64,000 bases of DNA from Timema cristinae (GCA_039000515.1 JBCFYV010000908.1:124001-188000), one strand, 5' to 3'; shown: positions 35,356 to 45,139, counted from the first letter of the stretch. Translations and numbers: made by a program. Notes: a model not told the origin generated them from the letters alone.

Positions 35356-35686
35356 ATGCCGGGTAATCGTTGTATCGTTGCCGTATGCAATAAAAGTAAT
35401 CTAAGAGATATGGTGTTATACACCATGACCTCCCTAAGGATTCTGAAGTCAGATGAAGATGTATTCACTTCTGAACGAGATGTAAAATGGAGTCATGATT
35501 CATATTTTATTTGCTCAGAACATTTTTTCACCTGATGAATATAAACCTTCAGCCCTAACTGCTGAAATTTCCTTAAAAAAGCAAATTAAAATCGCCCTTA
35601 TTTGTGATGTCTCCGAAAATGTTATCCAAGGGGAAAATATATCCCCCCTGAATCTAGGCATTGTATTAGATTTACGAAACAAATAG
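35356..35686 (+). pseudogene. THAP-domain protein remnant
   Basis: The ATG at 35356 begins MPGNRCIVAVCNKSN and the frame runs to YFICSEHFF at 35535. This gives Cys-x4-Cys, 41 residues, then Cys-x2-His, the zinc ligands and spacing of a THAP DNA-binding finger. A frameshift near 35520-35530 leads to a second frame (DEYKPSALTAEISLKKQ) to 35686. Nothing after this is recognisable as a transposase core, although a worn frame resumes in copy 2 at 58918-59172 on the - strand. THAP fingers occur in P-type, Kolobok and other DNA transposases and in host proteins, so it may have been the element's own DNA-binding part. Confidence 0.7.
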
Positions 35687-36369
35687 TAAGTGATTTCATG
35701 GCGGGTAAACATGTCACCCCCAATAGTTTTACTTTATGGAAAAGTCCCCTTCTATAGTGAATTTAATTATTTGTTTAAATAGTTTACTTAACTGCAAGAT
35801 TTCGCATATGCATTTTATAACCTTATTAAACAAATCGATCTTGCTTCATTAATGTGGACAGGAGTCTGGAAGAGAAATCTCCCCATGCAAGGTGGTGGAT
35901 ATAGTTTTATGATATCTGTGCCATCTTAAAACATACTTTAGAAACATTATTTCTAAATTTAATAAATCACGTGGCTGTTTGACACACATAAATATGTTTT
36001 GTACAAGAACATAGTTTATTGTAGTACATAAACAAATGTATATAGTACGCAAGTTTATGAAAGAATTAAGCTATTTGGTGACGTAAGTGTTACCTTAAAT
36101 TATGTGTTAACTTTTCAATATAAATTTAATAACCCTCTTGTAAGTAGGCCTATTCTTAAACCAATTTGTAGTATAGTGAAAATCTTGAATTTATATTAAT
36201 GTTCAACTGAGTGTGTCAAACTATATATTTAAAGGGTAATATTAGATTCATCTACATTTATGTTATATAAGTTGGTAATAATATATGCTCCCCTCAAATT
36301 TGGAGATAATATGAGTGTCCTCCACATATATCCCCCACCCGCCCCCCCTCAGTTGGAAATAAAGTTGTC

Positions 36370-36545
36370 CTCTAAGATTGAAGTTCAAATCCCAGCCGGG
36401 TGTAACAAGGGTATTTTCCCTAAAATGGTACCCCACTCTCAATATACGCAAATGTAGGTACATTCAATCTAAAATGTAACATTCCTCATTCCTGGTTCAC
36501 TAGGGTAAATTGATGTATGTGTACAACTCAAACGGGTAGTAAGTC
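36370..36545 (+). repeat. tRNA-derived SINE (family B), + strand
   Basis: The B box lies in GTTCAAATCCC (36382); the body continues to GGGTAGTAAGTCACAATGG. Copy 2 has the matching piece at 58315-58470. Confidence 0.75.
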
Positions 36546-37084
36546 ACAATGGAAAAAAAAGTATTGTGATGACTATCAAGAGTGTCGGCGAAGCTTTATT
36601 AGTGTTGGGCGAGGTAGTTTGTAAAAACACTATTTTAAAGGAGTTTTTAGGTGATTGACTCCAAGCCAGTGGAAAATATTTGAAAATGGAATGCCACTAA
36701 AAGCTATTTGGGGTCTCCCTTAAGCATTTAGAAATAATAATAGATTGTTTTAGAATCTTTTTGAAGTTTGATTGAAACCATCTTTCAGCTTCAAATTCAA
36801 GTATATCAGAGGGAAGATTAACAAACTGGAGGAAGGCACATTTCGATGGGTGGAGAAAAATTTTGTAATACCCCACCCTATCAACCCTTCCCTCTTTCCC
36901 AGTTCACGCTCAATGAGTGACACTCGATATAAAACTAGCGACAGACACACCGTAGAATGTAGTATATTTCCTCAGAGTCTGACAAACTAACTTAAATCTA
37001 GAACAAATTCAACATCCAGCCCACTGTCAGTTAATTCATCATTGTGAAAGGGGAAAAGCACAGTCAACCAATGATACGTTTTTC

Positions 37085-37160
37085 GGACATTCCGGGAATC
37101 GAACCCGGGACCTTTAACTCAGTATACAAACACGCTACCAACTGAGATAAAGGGTCGGAC
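37085..37160 (-). tRNA. tRNA-like sequence inside the transposon, probably a pseudogene
   Basis: On the - strand the A box TATCTCAGTTGG and B box GGTTCGATTCC are excellent and spaced as in a tRNA. The anticodon loop reads ATACTGA, giving ACT. The acceptor stem pairs poorly and the anticodon stem has weak pairs. A serine tRNA would need a long variable arm, which is absent. The matching sequence in copy 2 is at 57709-57784. Confidence 0.5.
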
Positions 37161-38460
37161 TGTGTATTGAAATCAAAATTTAGTACGGTTTATGTGTTGT
37201 TAGCAAAATAATTCTATATTACGTGATAAAAAAATTACACCTCTGTACACAAATAAAAAACTGGTACGTTGGTATTAACGCTGTAAGCTACCTGGTCTCA
37301 TAAGTCATCGCACTCAAAATATAACTTGTTTTTGAGTGACGCGGAGGTCGGGGTGTAGTGTAGTTCTTCTTTTATATTCATTCAAGTATTAAATTATATA
37401 AGACTTGTGAGATTTAAATGTATTTATTGAATGATCATAATACTAGTGTAAATATTTTTATGAGAGTTCGGCCATTCATTTTTTCTGGTACAAAGGCTCC
37501 TTCGGTCTAAAATGTGAGAACCCCTGGTCTAAGTCAATATATGTTAATGCGTTGAATAACACGCTCTGGTAGCTTTGTCAGTTCGAAGTACTTTAGTATT
37601 AATTTTAACCGAAATTGGGTGGGGTGCGAGTGAAGTCTCTATAAGCGAGGTCCTCGGTGTAATAACCCATATCTTGTGTTAAGAGACTTAAAAACTAAAA
37701 CGAACTTAATTACCAGAATGGTGGCTACTAGTTATATACATTTTCTTGTATACAATGTATGGAAGCTACTATGGTTGTGCTTTTTTCAAATGAGAATATA
37801 AGTGGCACTTTTAATATGTGTGTGTTTTGAATATAAAGTCTTAAACCAAGTCTTAAAAAGGAGCCTATGTATACGACTCATCTTCTGTGTCTAATGTTTT
37901 AGTTATAAAGTAAATAATTTATGTTTGTATTGAAATTATTAGGGTTATGGGGGTAGGTGCCCCGTTTACTCCACCCCAATGAGTACGCCACTGGTTCTAA
38001 GTAAACGCTTAGTGATAGGTCATTTTATCATAGATATAATTAATTTATAAAATATGATAGTTATTAAAATGGTTTTTATGAACTTATAATGCCCCTTTTT
38101 CTCGTCAAGTGAAAAAATCAAAAGTATATCCATTAGCTTTTATTTAATTAAAGGGTACTAAACTTTTAGTTCAAAACCCTTTTAAAAAGGTTTAGATTAT
38201 ATATATAATGTTAATAATGAATACTTTTTGAGCCAGTGTGTTAAAGGAGTCTCTCATTTTAGATTATTATGTCAATAAAGTAAGTATAGTATTTATCTTA
38301 AAAATGTTAAATAAAGTTTAAATGTAATTATAATTATACAAAAATGCACATTTGTTATATTTGAATATGATGTATTTTCACTGTCTAAAATATGTTTTTC
38401 AAGTAAATAGAGTAAGCTCTAGTAGTGTTGTTTTTTCATTGTATCTTCACGCCAGTCAAT
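37161..38460. other. AT-rich interior of the transposon
   Basis: No gene seen. The stretch is matched in inverted order by copy 2 (about 56430-57700), so it belongs to the element. Confidence 0.6.
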
Positions 38461-38464
38461 GTTC

Positions 38465-38610
38465 TTCACATTTAATAGCAATTAGAAGGTAGGTATGAGG
38501 AAGATAAAATTATGAGAAGCACCCTCGTTTGCGTGGAAAAACGGGAAACCATTTAGGAAAAATTACCTTAAGTACACCGTGTAATTGAGCAGGCGCGGTA
38601 TGCACATTTA
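38465..38610 (-). repeat. SINE-B fragment
   Basis: CACCCTCGTTTGCGTGGAAAAACGG and CCATTTAGGAAAAATTACC match the family B body. The element is matched in copy 2 at about 56280-56400. Confidence 0.65.
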
Positions 38611-38999
38611 TGTCCTCGATTCATTATTTTATAGTAAAAAGCTTTCTTTCAAAAATGAAGATGAAATACATATTTAAAAAAATTAGATATCACTAAACTT
38701 TACAAAAAAATATACAAATCAATATATTATTTAATCTATATAAAGCAAAGGATGAAGTAAGACAGAGGTACCCGCCAACAACTCGTGAAACTCAAAACAA
38801 ATTATGTTAGTGGGTTTGAAAAAGAACCAAAGGAAAGTTGCCGGGGAACAATGAATTTTTGTTATGGTTTACTTCAAGGTCGTTTGCTATTATTAGGAAT
38901 GGAGGGAGGAAAGGACTGCTGCCTAATCCCACCCTTTAAAGTCTCTTATAGAGTGCGACGGAGAAGAGAGAAAGAGAAGATTTAGCCTGTTTGCCACGT

Positions 39000-40015
39000 A
39001 ACTCAAGTTAGCCCGCCACATTGCTGAAAAAAACCTTTTTTGTCTAATCGTTTGTGCTCTATTTGTGCTCATATGTGCCCGAACATGAACATTTGTGCTA
39101 TGAAACTGGCCAATTTAGAAAATATTTAATGTGGTGAGCCAACTTGAGCTCAAGCTAGCCCACCACATATTGAAAAACACAACATAACAAAATTTATTTA
39201 AGTCAATCCATTGTGCTCCATTTGTGCTCATATGTGCCCGAAAATGAACATTTGTGCTTTAAAATTAGAAAATCTAAAGAACAATTAATGTGGCGGGCTA
39301 ACTTGATTCTTCCTTATACCATAACCTGTAGAAAAATTGATTTCAAGCTGGCCCGCCACATTTTTAAATATCAATGTAACAAAATTCTGTTTTCACCATT
39401 CGTTTGTTTTTCGTTTGTGCTCATATGTGCCCAAAAACGAGTATTTGTGCTCTATAATTAGAAAATCTAGAAAACAGTTAATGTGGTGGGCTAGCTTGAG
39501 CTCTAGTTGCATCGCCTTCATTAAATGTTATCTAAAAGGCCTAGATTCACAGCCCTAACGTTAATTTTCACGCACATATGAGCACAAACTAAGAACAAAC
39601 GAATAGTGAATACAGAATTTTTTTACATTGATATTTAAAAATGTGGCTGGCCAGCTTGAACTATATTTTTCTACAGTTTATGATATAGGGAAGGTTCAAG
39701 TTAGCCCGCCACATTAAATGTTCTCTAGATTTTCTGATTTTAAAGCACAAATGTTCATTTTCGGGCACATATGAGCACAAATGGAACACAATGGATTGAC
39801 TTAAATAAATTTTGTTATGTTGTGTTTTTCAATATGTGGCGGGCTAGCTTGAGCTTAAGTTGGCCCACCACATTAAATATTTTCTAAAATGGCCAGTTTA
39901 ACAGCACAAATGTTCATGTTCGGGCACATATGAGCATAAATAGAGCACAAACGATTAGACAAAAAAAGATATTTTCTCGGCATAATGGCGGGCCAACTTG
40001 AGTCACGTCTATTTG
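39000..40015. repeat. Foldback array, 3+3 inverted units
   Basis: About 1 kb built of units of 150-200 bp. Each contains TGCTCATATGTGCCC with flanking AATGTGGCGGGCTAACTTGA or its complement. The core reads one way at 39067, 39226 and 39419, and the opposite way at 39571, 39764 and 39925, giving a near-perfect palindrome centred near 39510. Each unit is also internally palindromic. Copy 2 carries an enlarged version at 54225-55865. Confidence 0.9.
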
Positions 40016-41058
40016 CCTCTAGGCTATAAGAGTGTCACTTTTTGGAATGGGAGAACACAAGCGATCCTAGCGGTGAGATATTTTTACCAACCAAAGCTCG
40101 TCAGATATATCCCTCTGGCCTCTGCTGCAGCCATTGGCATTTCGGAGGTCCACTTGCTTACATCGTAGGTTTTTCTTGCCCTAGGAAGTTATCATCCTGT
40201 AAAGGCTACCACATTTTGTATTTTTACGTTTTATGAAGACTTAAAAAAAGGCCAACGACAATTCCATAAAACCTTTTGTATTTTTTTCACAAGTTGAAAT
40301 AATTCCTGAGAATGCTTTGCAAATTACTAGGAGGGAAATTAGTATATAGTTTTTAAACAAAGGACCTATTGTGTTAACATAGCCCATGTTATTAATAATA
40401 TCACAGTAATAAAAATAGTTACACTGTTTGAAAAAAATAACTGTACTAATTTTATATAATAATAGTTATAATAATTCTAACAATAATAATAGAGTTAAGG
40501 ATCTAGTCAAAACCATAATTTAAGTTTATATATATATATATAACCATTGTAATATTTACTGGCAAAATTTTTTTAATGCGTCACTATTATTTATATATTA
40601 ATTATTAATACAATAGATAAAAAAATATGTTCATATATATCTCAGTAGCGCTAAACGAAAATCGGGCGTCACTTCAGACAAATTTAAAGTGGGTGGGTTG
40701 AATATTAGTTTCCACTTTCATTTTGCCTTTCGGAATAAGTTGTCAAAAGTCCCCATTATTTGAATGTACGCATATAATTTTACCGAGCGTAAACGATGCT
40801 GAGAATGGGATTTTCTTATTGTTTTTCGTTAACTTTATGACCGTGAGATATATTAACAAGGAAATAATATCGGAAATCTATATATAAAAAAGGTGATAGA
40901 GTGTTTTGTGAACTACTGATCTAGTTGTATGTAGGATATTGTCAATGTTTTTAGAAATATTGTAACTACCTTGCATCAGTTGTGCTATCTATATTCAGAT
41001 GAAACAACTAACAGTACCTTTTACTTTCCGAAGATAACCGAAGGTTTTAAATTTACAT
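40016..41058. other. AT-rich interior of the transposon
   Basis: No gene or RNA. It is closely matched by 53040-54200 in inverted order. Confidence 0.65.
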
Positions 41059-41059
41059 T

Positions 41060-41290
41060 TTAGGCCAAATGACTTTAGGCCAACTGCCTTTTAGGCCAAA
41101 TGTCTTTAAGGCCAAATGCCTTTAGGCCAAACGCCTTTTAGGCCAAATGCCTTTTAGGCCAAATGCCTTTAGGCCAAATGCCTTTAGGCCAAACGCCTTT
41201 AGGCCAAACGCCTTTTAGGCCAAATGCCATTTAGGCCAAATGACTTTTGGTTTCATTTTTAGGCCAAATGCCTCTTAGGCCAACTGCCGC
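41060..41290 (+). repeat. Right subterminal GGCC-repeat array
   Basis: Fourteen units of TTAGGCCAAATGCCTTT and variants (AAACGCC, AACTGCC, AAATGAC), all in one direction. Confidence 0.95.
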
Positions 41291-41296
41291 GTTCCC

Positions 41297-41665
41297 TTAT
41301 CGCTGTACGTGGACGGGGAACAAGTACCGTCGAACCCGTTACAGCCTGATTTTTCAAACGGACACTATGTCATGTCCTACCACACGCTGTTTTCTGTAAC
41401 GGGTATCCATTTCATGAACGAGGGTAGTGACATCACACGAGAAGCCTTCCCCAAGGGATACCATCTCATGGCTTTCGATCTCATACCTAATCTCTCCGCC
41501 CACATGACATCACATTGGAATTTGACGAGACACGGTTCTCTGAGCATCGAAGTGAGCTTCACCCGAGCTCTCACCGAAACCGTCAACTGTATCGTGTACG
41601 GGGAGTTTGCCAACATCATCACCATTGACAAGGACAGAAACGTCGTGACCGATTATGGAAGTTAA
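41297..41665 (+). pseudogene. Hexon-like major capsid protein, C-terminal part
   Basis: This continues the hexon frame cut at 32774; the nine duplicated bases are three codons in frame on each side. The 3' part encodes about 120 residues including HYVMSYHTLFSVTG, FPKGYHLMAFDL and NCIVYGEFANII, conserved in the second jelly-roll of these hexons, and ends with TAA at 41663-41665. It has no start of its own. Apart from the transposon this half is undamaged, which suggests that the insertion is younger than the frameshifts in the polymerase, or that the two ends of the element have different histories. Confidence 0.88.
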
Positions 41666-41701
41666 TATAAACGGCTTCCCGCCCCTTACCCTCTTCATTT
41701 A
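41666..41701 (+). promoter_or_regulatory. TATA-like box plus TCATTTA initiator
   Basis: TATAAACGG starts at 41666, overlapping the end of the hexon gene, and TCATTTA starts at 41695, 29 bp later. The next ATG is at 41706. Confidence 0.65.
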
Positions 41702-41705
41702 AGCT

Positions 41706-42248
41706 ATGGAAGTCATTGTGGATTTCAAGAGCTTCATCGACGACAACAAAGAGTTTATCGTCAAGGAACTGATTGTTTTATCTGTATGCTGCACATTACT
41801 TCAACATTGGGTGTTAAAACCTCCATACGCTATCGAAGAACTTTCCAGCGATGCCAGAAAGACAGCCGACTATATATTCAACAATCTGCACAGTATCACC
41901 TGGGATTACGGTGATGTGGATTACAGCCTACTCGAATCCCTCATCTCACGTGCCACAGCGCGTGCAGAAACCGTCTACGTCAAGGGATCAGAAAAGAAAA
42001 AGTTTCTAGTCAAATACACGTCTACACCCATCGTAGATCTGTATGACAGAGGTTGTTCGTCACTGAAAACACTTAAATTGGGGCGCACCATGTGCATGGC
42101 ACATAGTTCTGCATGGAATTTCTGCTCTACCTCTATCGTCTGGGGACTTCGAGACTGGTTGATTGAAGATGGACACCCACACCATAAGACGTGCGCTGAA
42201 AACAAGTCCGTGGTTCCGTTCTGTACGGTCGGGTGTTTTCCCTGCTGA
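41706..42248 (+). CDS. Conserved Polinton/adintovirus-associated protein of unknown function
   Basis: 180 codons from the ATG at 41706. It starts MEVIVDFKSFIDDNKEFIVKEL and contains SITWDYGDVDYSLLE and AETVYVKGSEKKKFL. I recognise the pattern as a protein often found beside the protease in elements of this kind, with no function known to me. The acidic residues near the N-terminus and the strand/helix pattern are reminiscent of an RNase-H-like fold, but this is only an impression. The last 28 codons overlap the start of the protease frame in another phase, so the C-terminus may be altered by a small shift near 42150-42170. It has its own TATA/initiator pair. Confidence 0.65.
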   Translation: MEVIVDFKSFIDDNKEFIVKELIVLSVCCTLLQHWVLKPPYAIEELSSDARKTADYIFNNLHSITWDYGDVDYSLLESLISRATARAETVYVKGSEKKKFLVKYTSTPIVDLYDRGCSSLKTLKLGRTMCMAHSSAWNFCSTSIVWGLRDWLIEDGHPHHKTCAENKSVVPFCTVGCFPC

Positions 42249-42705
42249 TCAACTACCCGCAAGAATAGCTCGACCTGCCGCTCTAGTCATCAACACCGAT
42301 CCACACACCAAACCTGGGACGCATTGGGTCGCCATCTTTATCGACAAGAACGGCGTGGGAGAATACTTTGACAGTTATGGTTTTCCACCGCGTATAAAGA
42401 CACATCTGGCATTTATACGCAAAAACACTTTTCGCACGTCCCATAGTAAGCTACAACTTCAAAGCATCGCATCAGACGTTTGCGGCCATTACTGTCTCAT
42501 GTACCTTCTCTATCGCGCCCAGAACATTCCGCTGAAAACTTTCCAAAACCTATTCTCACCCACCAATCATACAGCCAACGACGCTAAGGTGGTGAGATAT
42601 TACAATAGATTTTTCAAGACTGTAGGGGCATGTCGCCCTTCAAGAGGCCGTGTCCAGGTGGCGTGCGCCTATAAAAGGGGCTTCCCGGATGTGTGCAGGC
42701 CATAA
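42169..42705 (+). CDS. Adenain-type cysteine protease, intact
   Basis: The frame starts at ATG 42163 or 42169. Counting from 42163, the catalytic set of adenovirus-type maturation proteases is present: His54 in GTHWVAIF, Asp70 in EYFDSYG, Gln100 seven residues before the nucleophile, and Cys107 in DVCGHYC. The protein, about 180 residues, is a little shorter than adenovirus adenain but usual for Polintons. It would cut capsid and core precursors during particle maturation. Its beginning overlaps the preceding gene and its end contains the TATA box of the next gene. No lesion is seen. The C-terminal 25 residues are arginine-rich and less conserved. Confidence 0.88.
   Translation: MDTHTIRRALKTSPWFRSVRSGVFPADQLPARIARPAALVINTDPHTKPGTHWVAIFIDKNGVGEYFDSYGFPPRIKTHLAFIRKNTFRTSHSKLQLQSIASDVCGHYCLMYLLYRAQNIPLKTFQNLFSPTNHTANDAKVVRYYNRFFKTVGACRPSRGRVQVACAYKRGFPDVCRP
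42670..42703 (+). promoter_or_regulatory. TATA box of the 243-codon gene
   Basis: TATAAAAGGGG starts at 42670 inside the 3' end of the protease frame, 48 bp before the ATG at 42718. CCATAAC lies at the expected initiation distance but is not a good TCAKTY match. Confidence 0.7.
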
Positions 42706-42717
42706 CCACCGAACATC

Positions 42718-43449
42718 ATGGAATGTCAAGACGTTTGCGGTAGCAAAGCAAAGCCTGCGAAACCACTCGCCGTCACCAGTATTTTCAACACATTGTTCCC
42801 GCTGGATGGAGTCGACGCCAAGCGAGTCATCGTCGGCATGAGTGTCAAGAACTTTATGCCCTATGTCCAGCTAGAAAAATGTGGAGGGAACTGCGCCGTG
42901 TTTAACCGTACAGAATGGCAAGAACTGAGCACCTACAAGTCGGTCATATCAAATTTTTTCACCAACACGCAACCTCCTCAGAAGATTAGTCTGACCAATC
43001 ACGAAATCTCTCTGAGACGCATGTGCGGTGACCGTATGGTCGTCATCAACGAGAAACAAGACGCCGGAATCAAACGGGTCGCCTATCTAGCACCTATCTG
43101 GGCGCGTCTTTGTGAGGTGTGGGACCTCATCGACGTCGCCGTCGACCGACGGGACATGTGGTCGACACCCGTCGCACGATATTGCAACAATTTGATCGAC
43201 ACACTCGTCGTGGATGTATGCGACATGCTAACAGAATCGACGGATGCCATCGACCTAGAACAACCTACGGTGGAAACGCACATCAAAAACCTGGATCTTA
43301 TTAGTGCTACCTACTATACACGTCAAGTCATCGGTTTTGACTATTACATGTTGGATTGTGAACTAAAAACAATTTTACTAACGCATCTAAGAGACACTGT
43401 AGAAAAACGTATGAACGAACATATGCGTCATTTCTGTAAAAATGTATAA
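42718..43449 (+). CDS. 243-residue protein, unrecognised, intact
   Basis: The ATG at 42718 lies 48 bp after a strong TATA box, and the frame runs uninterrupted to TAA at 43447. The first 60 residues hold RVIVGMSVKNFMPYVQL and AVFNRTEWQEL, a strand pattern that recalls the single-strand-DNA-binding fold of PC4-like coactivators; this is a weak resemblance. The rest is mostly helical, with acidic stretches and a basic end (HMRHFCKNV). No transmembrane segment or signal peptide is seen. It is the last gene of the element on the + strand and ends beside AATAAA at 43461. It could be a regulatory or DNA-binding accessory protein. Confidence 0.7.
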   Translation: MECQDVCGSKAKPAKPLAVTSIFNTLFPLDGVDAKRVIVGMSVKNFMPYVQLEKCGGNCAVFNRTEWQELSTYKSVISNFFTNTQPPQKISLTNHEISLRRMCGDRMVVINEKQDAGIKRVAYLAPIWARLCEVWDLIDVAVDRRDMWSTPVARYCNNLIDTLVVDVCDMLTESTDAIDLEQPTVETHIKNLDLISATYYTRQVIGFDYYMLDCELKTILLTHLRDTVEKRMNEHMRHFCKNV

Positions 43450-43458
43450 TTGTGATGT

Positions 43459-43500
43459 TTAATAAATAAATATATATTTGTAATATCTGTGTTTTATTTA
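43459..43500 (+). terminator. Polyadenylation signal region
   Basis: AATAAATAAAT lies 10 bp after the stop, followed by a TGTGTTTTATTT stretch as expected of a GU-rich downstream element. Confidence 0.7.
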
Positions 43501-44510
43501 CGAGTCCCAACTTGTCTTGTCTGCCCGACAACCCGATGCAACGGGTCAATATCTATTCTTGTCTCAACATGTCTTGTCTGCCCGCCAACCTGGCGCCAGG
43601 GACAACCCACTGCCGGGGTCAATGACCTCAACATCTATTCTTGTCTCAACTTGTCTTGTCTGCCCGACAACCTGGCGCCAGGGAAAACCCACTCCCCGGG
43701 TCAATATCTATTCTGTTCCCAACTTGTCTTGTCTGCCCGCCAGCCTGGCGCCAGGGTTGCGACATAACACGCAATGATTACGTCATTGGGAAAACCCAAG
43801 GTTGTTGAGGTCACGATCTATTCTTGTCTCGTGAGCCATCTAGCTGACGCCAGGGAAAACCCCCGTTGCCCGGGGCAATGACCTCAATATCTATTCTTGT
43901 CTTGTCTGCCCGACAACCTGACGCCAGTCTCAACTTGTCTTGTCTGCCCGCCAACCTGGCGCCAGGGTTGTGACATAACACGCAATGATTACGTCATTGG
44001 GAAAACCCAAGGTTGTTGAGGTCGTGATCTATTCTTGTCTCGTGAGCCGTCCTGCTGACGCCAGGGAAAACCCCCGTTGCCCGGGGCAATGACCTCAATA
44101 TCTATTCTTGTCTTGTCTGCCCGACAACCTGACGCCAGTCTCAACTTGTCTTGTCTGCCCGCCAACCTGGCGCCAGGGTTGCAACATAACACGCAATGAT
44201 TACGTCATTGGGAAAACCCAAGGTTGTTGAGGTCACGATCTATTCTTGTCTCGTGAGCCGTCAAGCTGACGCCAGGGAAAACCCCCGTTGCCCGGGGCAA
44301 TGACCTCAATATCTATTCTTGTCTTGTCTGCCCGACATACTGGCGCCAGGGAAAAACCCTGTTGCCCCGGGCAATGACCTCGATATCTATTCTTGTCTTG
44401 TCGGGCCGACATATTGGCACCAGGGAAAACCAGATGCCCGAGGCAATGATCTCAATATCTATTCTTGTCTTGTCGGGCCGACATACTGGCGCCAGGGTTG
44501 GGGGGGGAAG
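43495..44510. repeat. GGCGCCAGGG satellite with a 211-bp higher-order period
   Basis: Short modules (TATTCTTGTCT, TTGTCTTGTCTGCCCG, CTGGCGCCAGGG, GGGCAATGACCTCAATATC) are shuffled in tandem. A segment starting at ACATAACACGCAATGATTACG recurs at 43762, 43973 and 44184, an exact 211-bp spacing. Each of these copies includes the CREB/ATF-like motif TTACGTCAT. GGCGCC is itself a palindrome. Open frames on both strands here reflect the repeat. Confidence 0.93.
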
Positions 44511-44581
44511 GCTGAGCCTTGTGACAGAGGAACCAATGTGGGTGGCGGATGTGGAAAGCAGGTCCAAATTGGTGGGGAAGG

Positions 44582-44598
44582 AGGCTATTTATAGCAGC
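44582..44598 (-). promoter_or_regulatory. Possible TATA box on the - strand
   Basis: GCTATAAATAGCC reads on the - strand, with CCAAT-like motifs on both sides (44532, 44565). No gene is seen downstream on that strand except repeat-derived frames, so the call is weak. Confidence 0.35.
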
Positions 44599-44888
44599 CT
44601 ATCAGAGGAAAGTAGGTCACGGTACTCAAACAGGATGTTGCAACATTACACGCAATGATTACTTCACACAAATTGGGGTCAAAGGTCAAAGGTCAAATTG
44701 GGGCCATGGGTCCAGAACACTACTTACATATAACCAAATTTAATTTATATTGATATTTATTGTGGGTGTTAACATTTTTTGGTCTTAAACCTTTTGAATC
44801 CGTGAAACAATAGCCGGAACTATTGTTAATGCATTTTAGTGAGGATAACACCTCTCCGATATCATATTCTGAAAATTGAAAAATGACA

Positions 44889-44959
44889 CCTGGACACGGG
44901 AATCGAACCCGGGACCTTCGGCTTAGTACGCCACTGCTCTTACCACTGAGCTATCCAGG
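44889..44959 (-). tRNA. tRNA-like unit 1 (anticodon loop ACT), probably repeat-derived
   Basis: The 71-nt sequence has A box TAGCTCAGTGG, B box GGTTCGATTCC, and acceptor arms CCTGGA and TCCAGG that pair. The anticodon loop is GTACTAA. An ACT (serine) tRNA should have a long variable arm, which is missing, and the anticodon stem has a mismatch. It is more likely a mobile tRNA-like repeat than a working tRNA. Confidence 0.55.
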
Positions 44960-45068
44960 ATTCGTGATCTTGTGTATCACGTGTTTATAAAGCTGACGAC
45001 CTCCGCACGTCCATCTTAGACTCTGCCTTAAACTATGAGTGAAGAATGACCATGGGCACGGGACGAAT

Positions 45069-45139
45069 CCTGGATAGCTCAGTGATAAGAGCAGTGGCGT
45101 ACTAAGCCGAAGGTCCCGGGTTCGATTCCCGTGTCCAGG
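45069..45139 (+). tRNA. tRNA-like unit 2
   Basis: Same sequence as unit 1 on the opposite strand, with one change in the D loop (GTGATAAG for GTGGTAAG) that removes a conserved G. Confidence 0.55.

Larger units (their letters stand above)
32775..41296 (+). mobile_element. 8.5-kb DNA transposon inserted in the hexon gene (copy 1), Mutator-like by target-site size
   Basis: The insertion is flanked by a perfect 9-bp duplication, TTATCGCTG (32766-32774 and 41297-41305), which lies in frame in the hexon gene on both sides. Ends are GGGTACCCG at the left and, on the opposite strand, GGGAACGCGGC at the right, followed on each side by arrays of a GGCC-centred repeat. A 9-bp duplication and GGG ends fit Mutator-like elements, including the Phantom group of animals, but no Mutator transposase is seen. 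Contents: SINE pieces (33175, 34972, 36370, 38470), a THAP remnant (35356), a tRNA-like sequence (37085) and a foldback array (39000-40015). A second copy lies inverted at 52726-62170. Confidence 0.88.

Noticed and set aside
38785..38985. Open frame conserved between the two transposon copies
   Set aside because: Both copies are nearly identical over the whole interior, so conservation of the frame carries no coding signal; no domain is seen.
43489..44658. Several 60-98 codon frames on both strands
   Set aside because: They follow the satellite repeat and are periodic translations of it.
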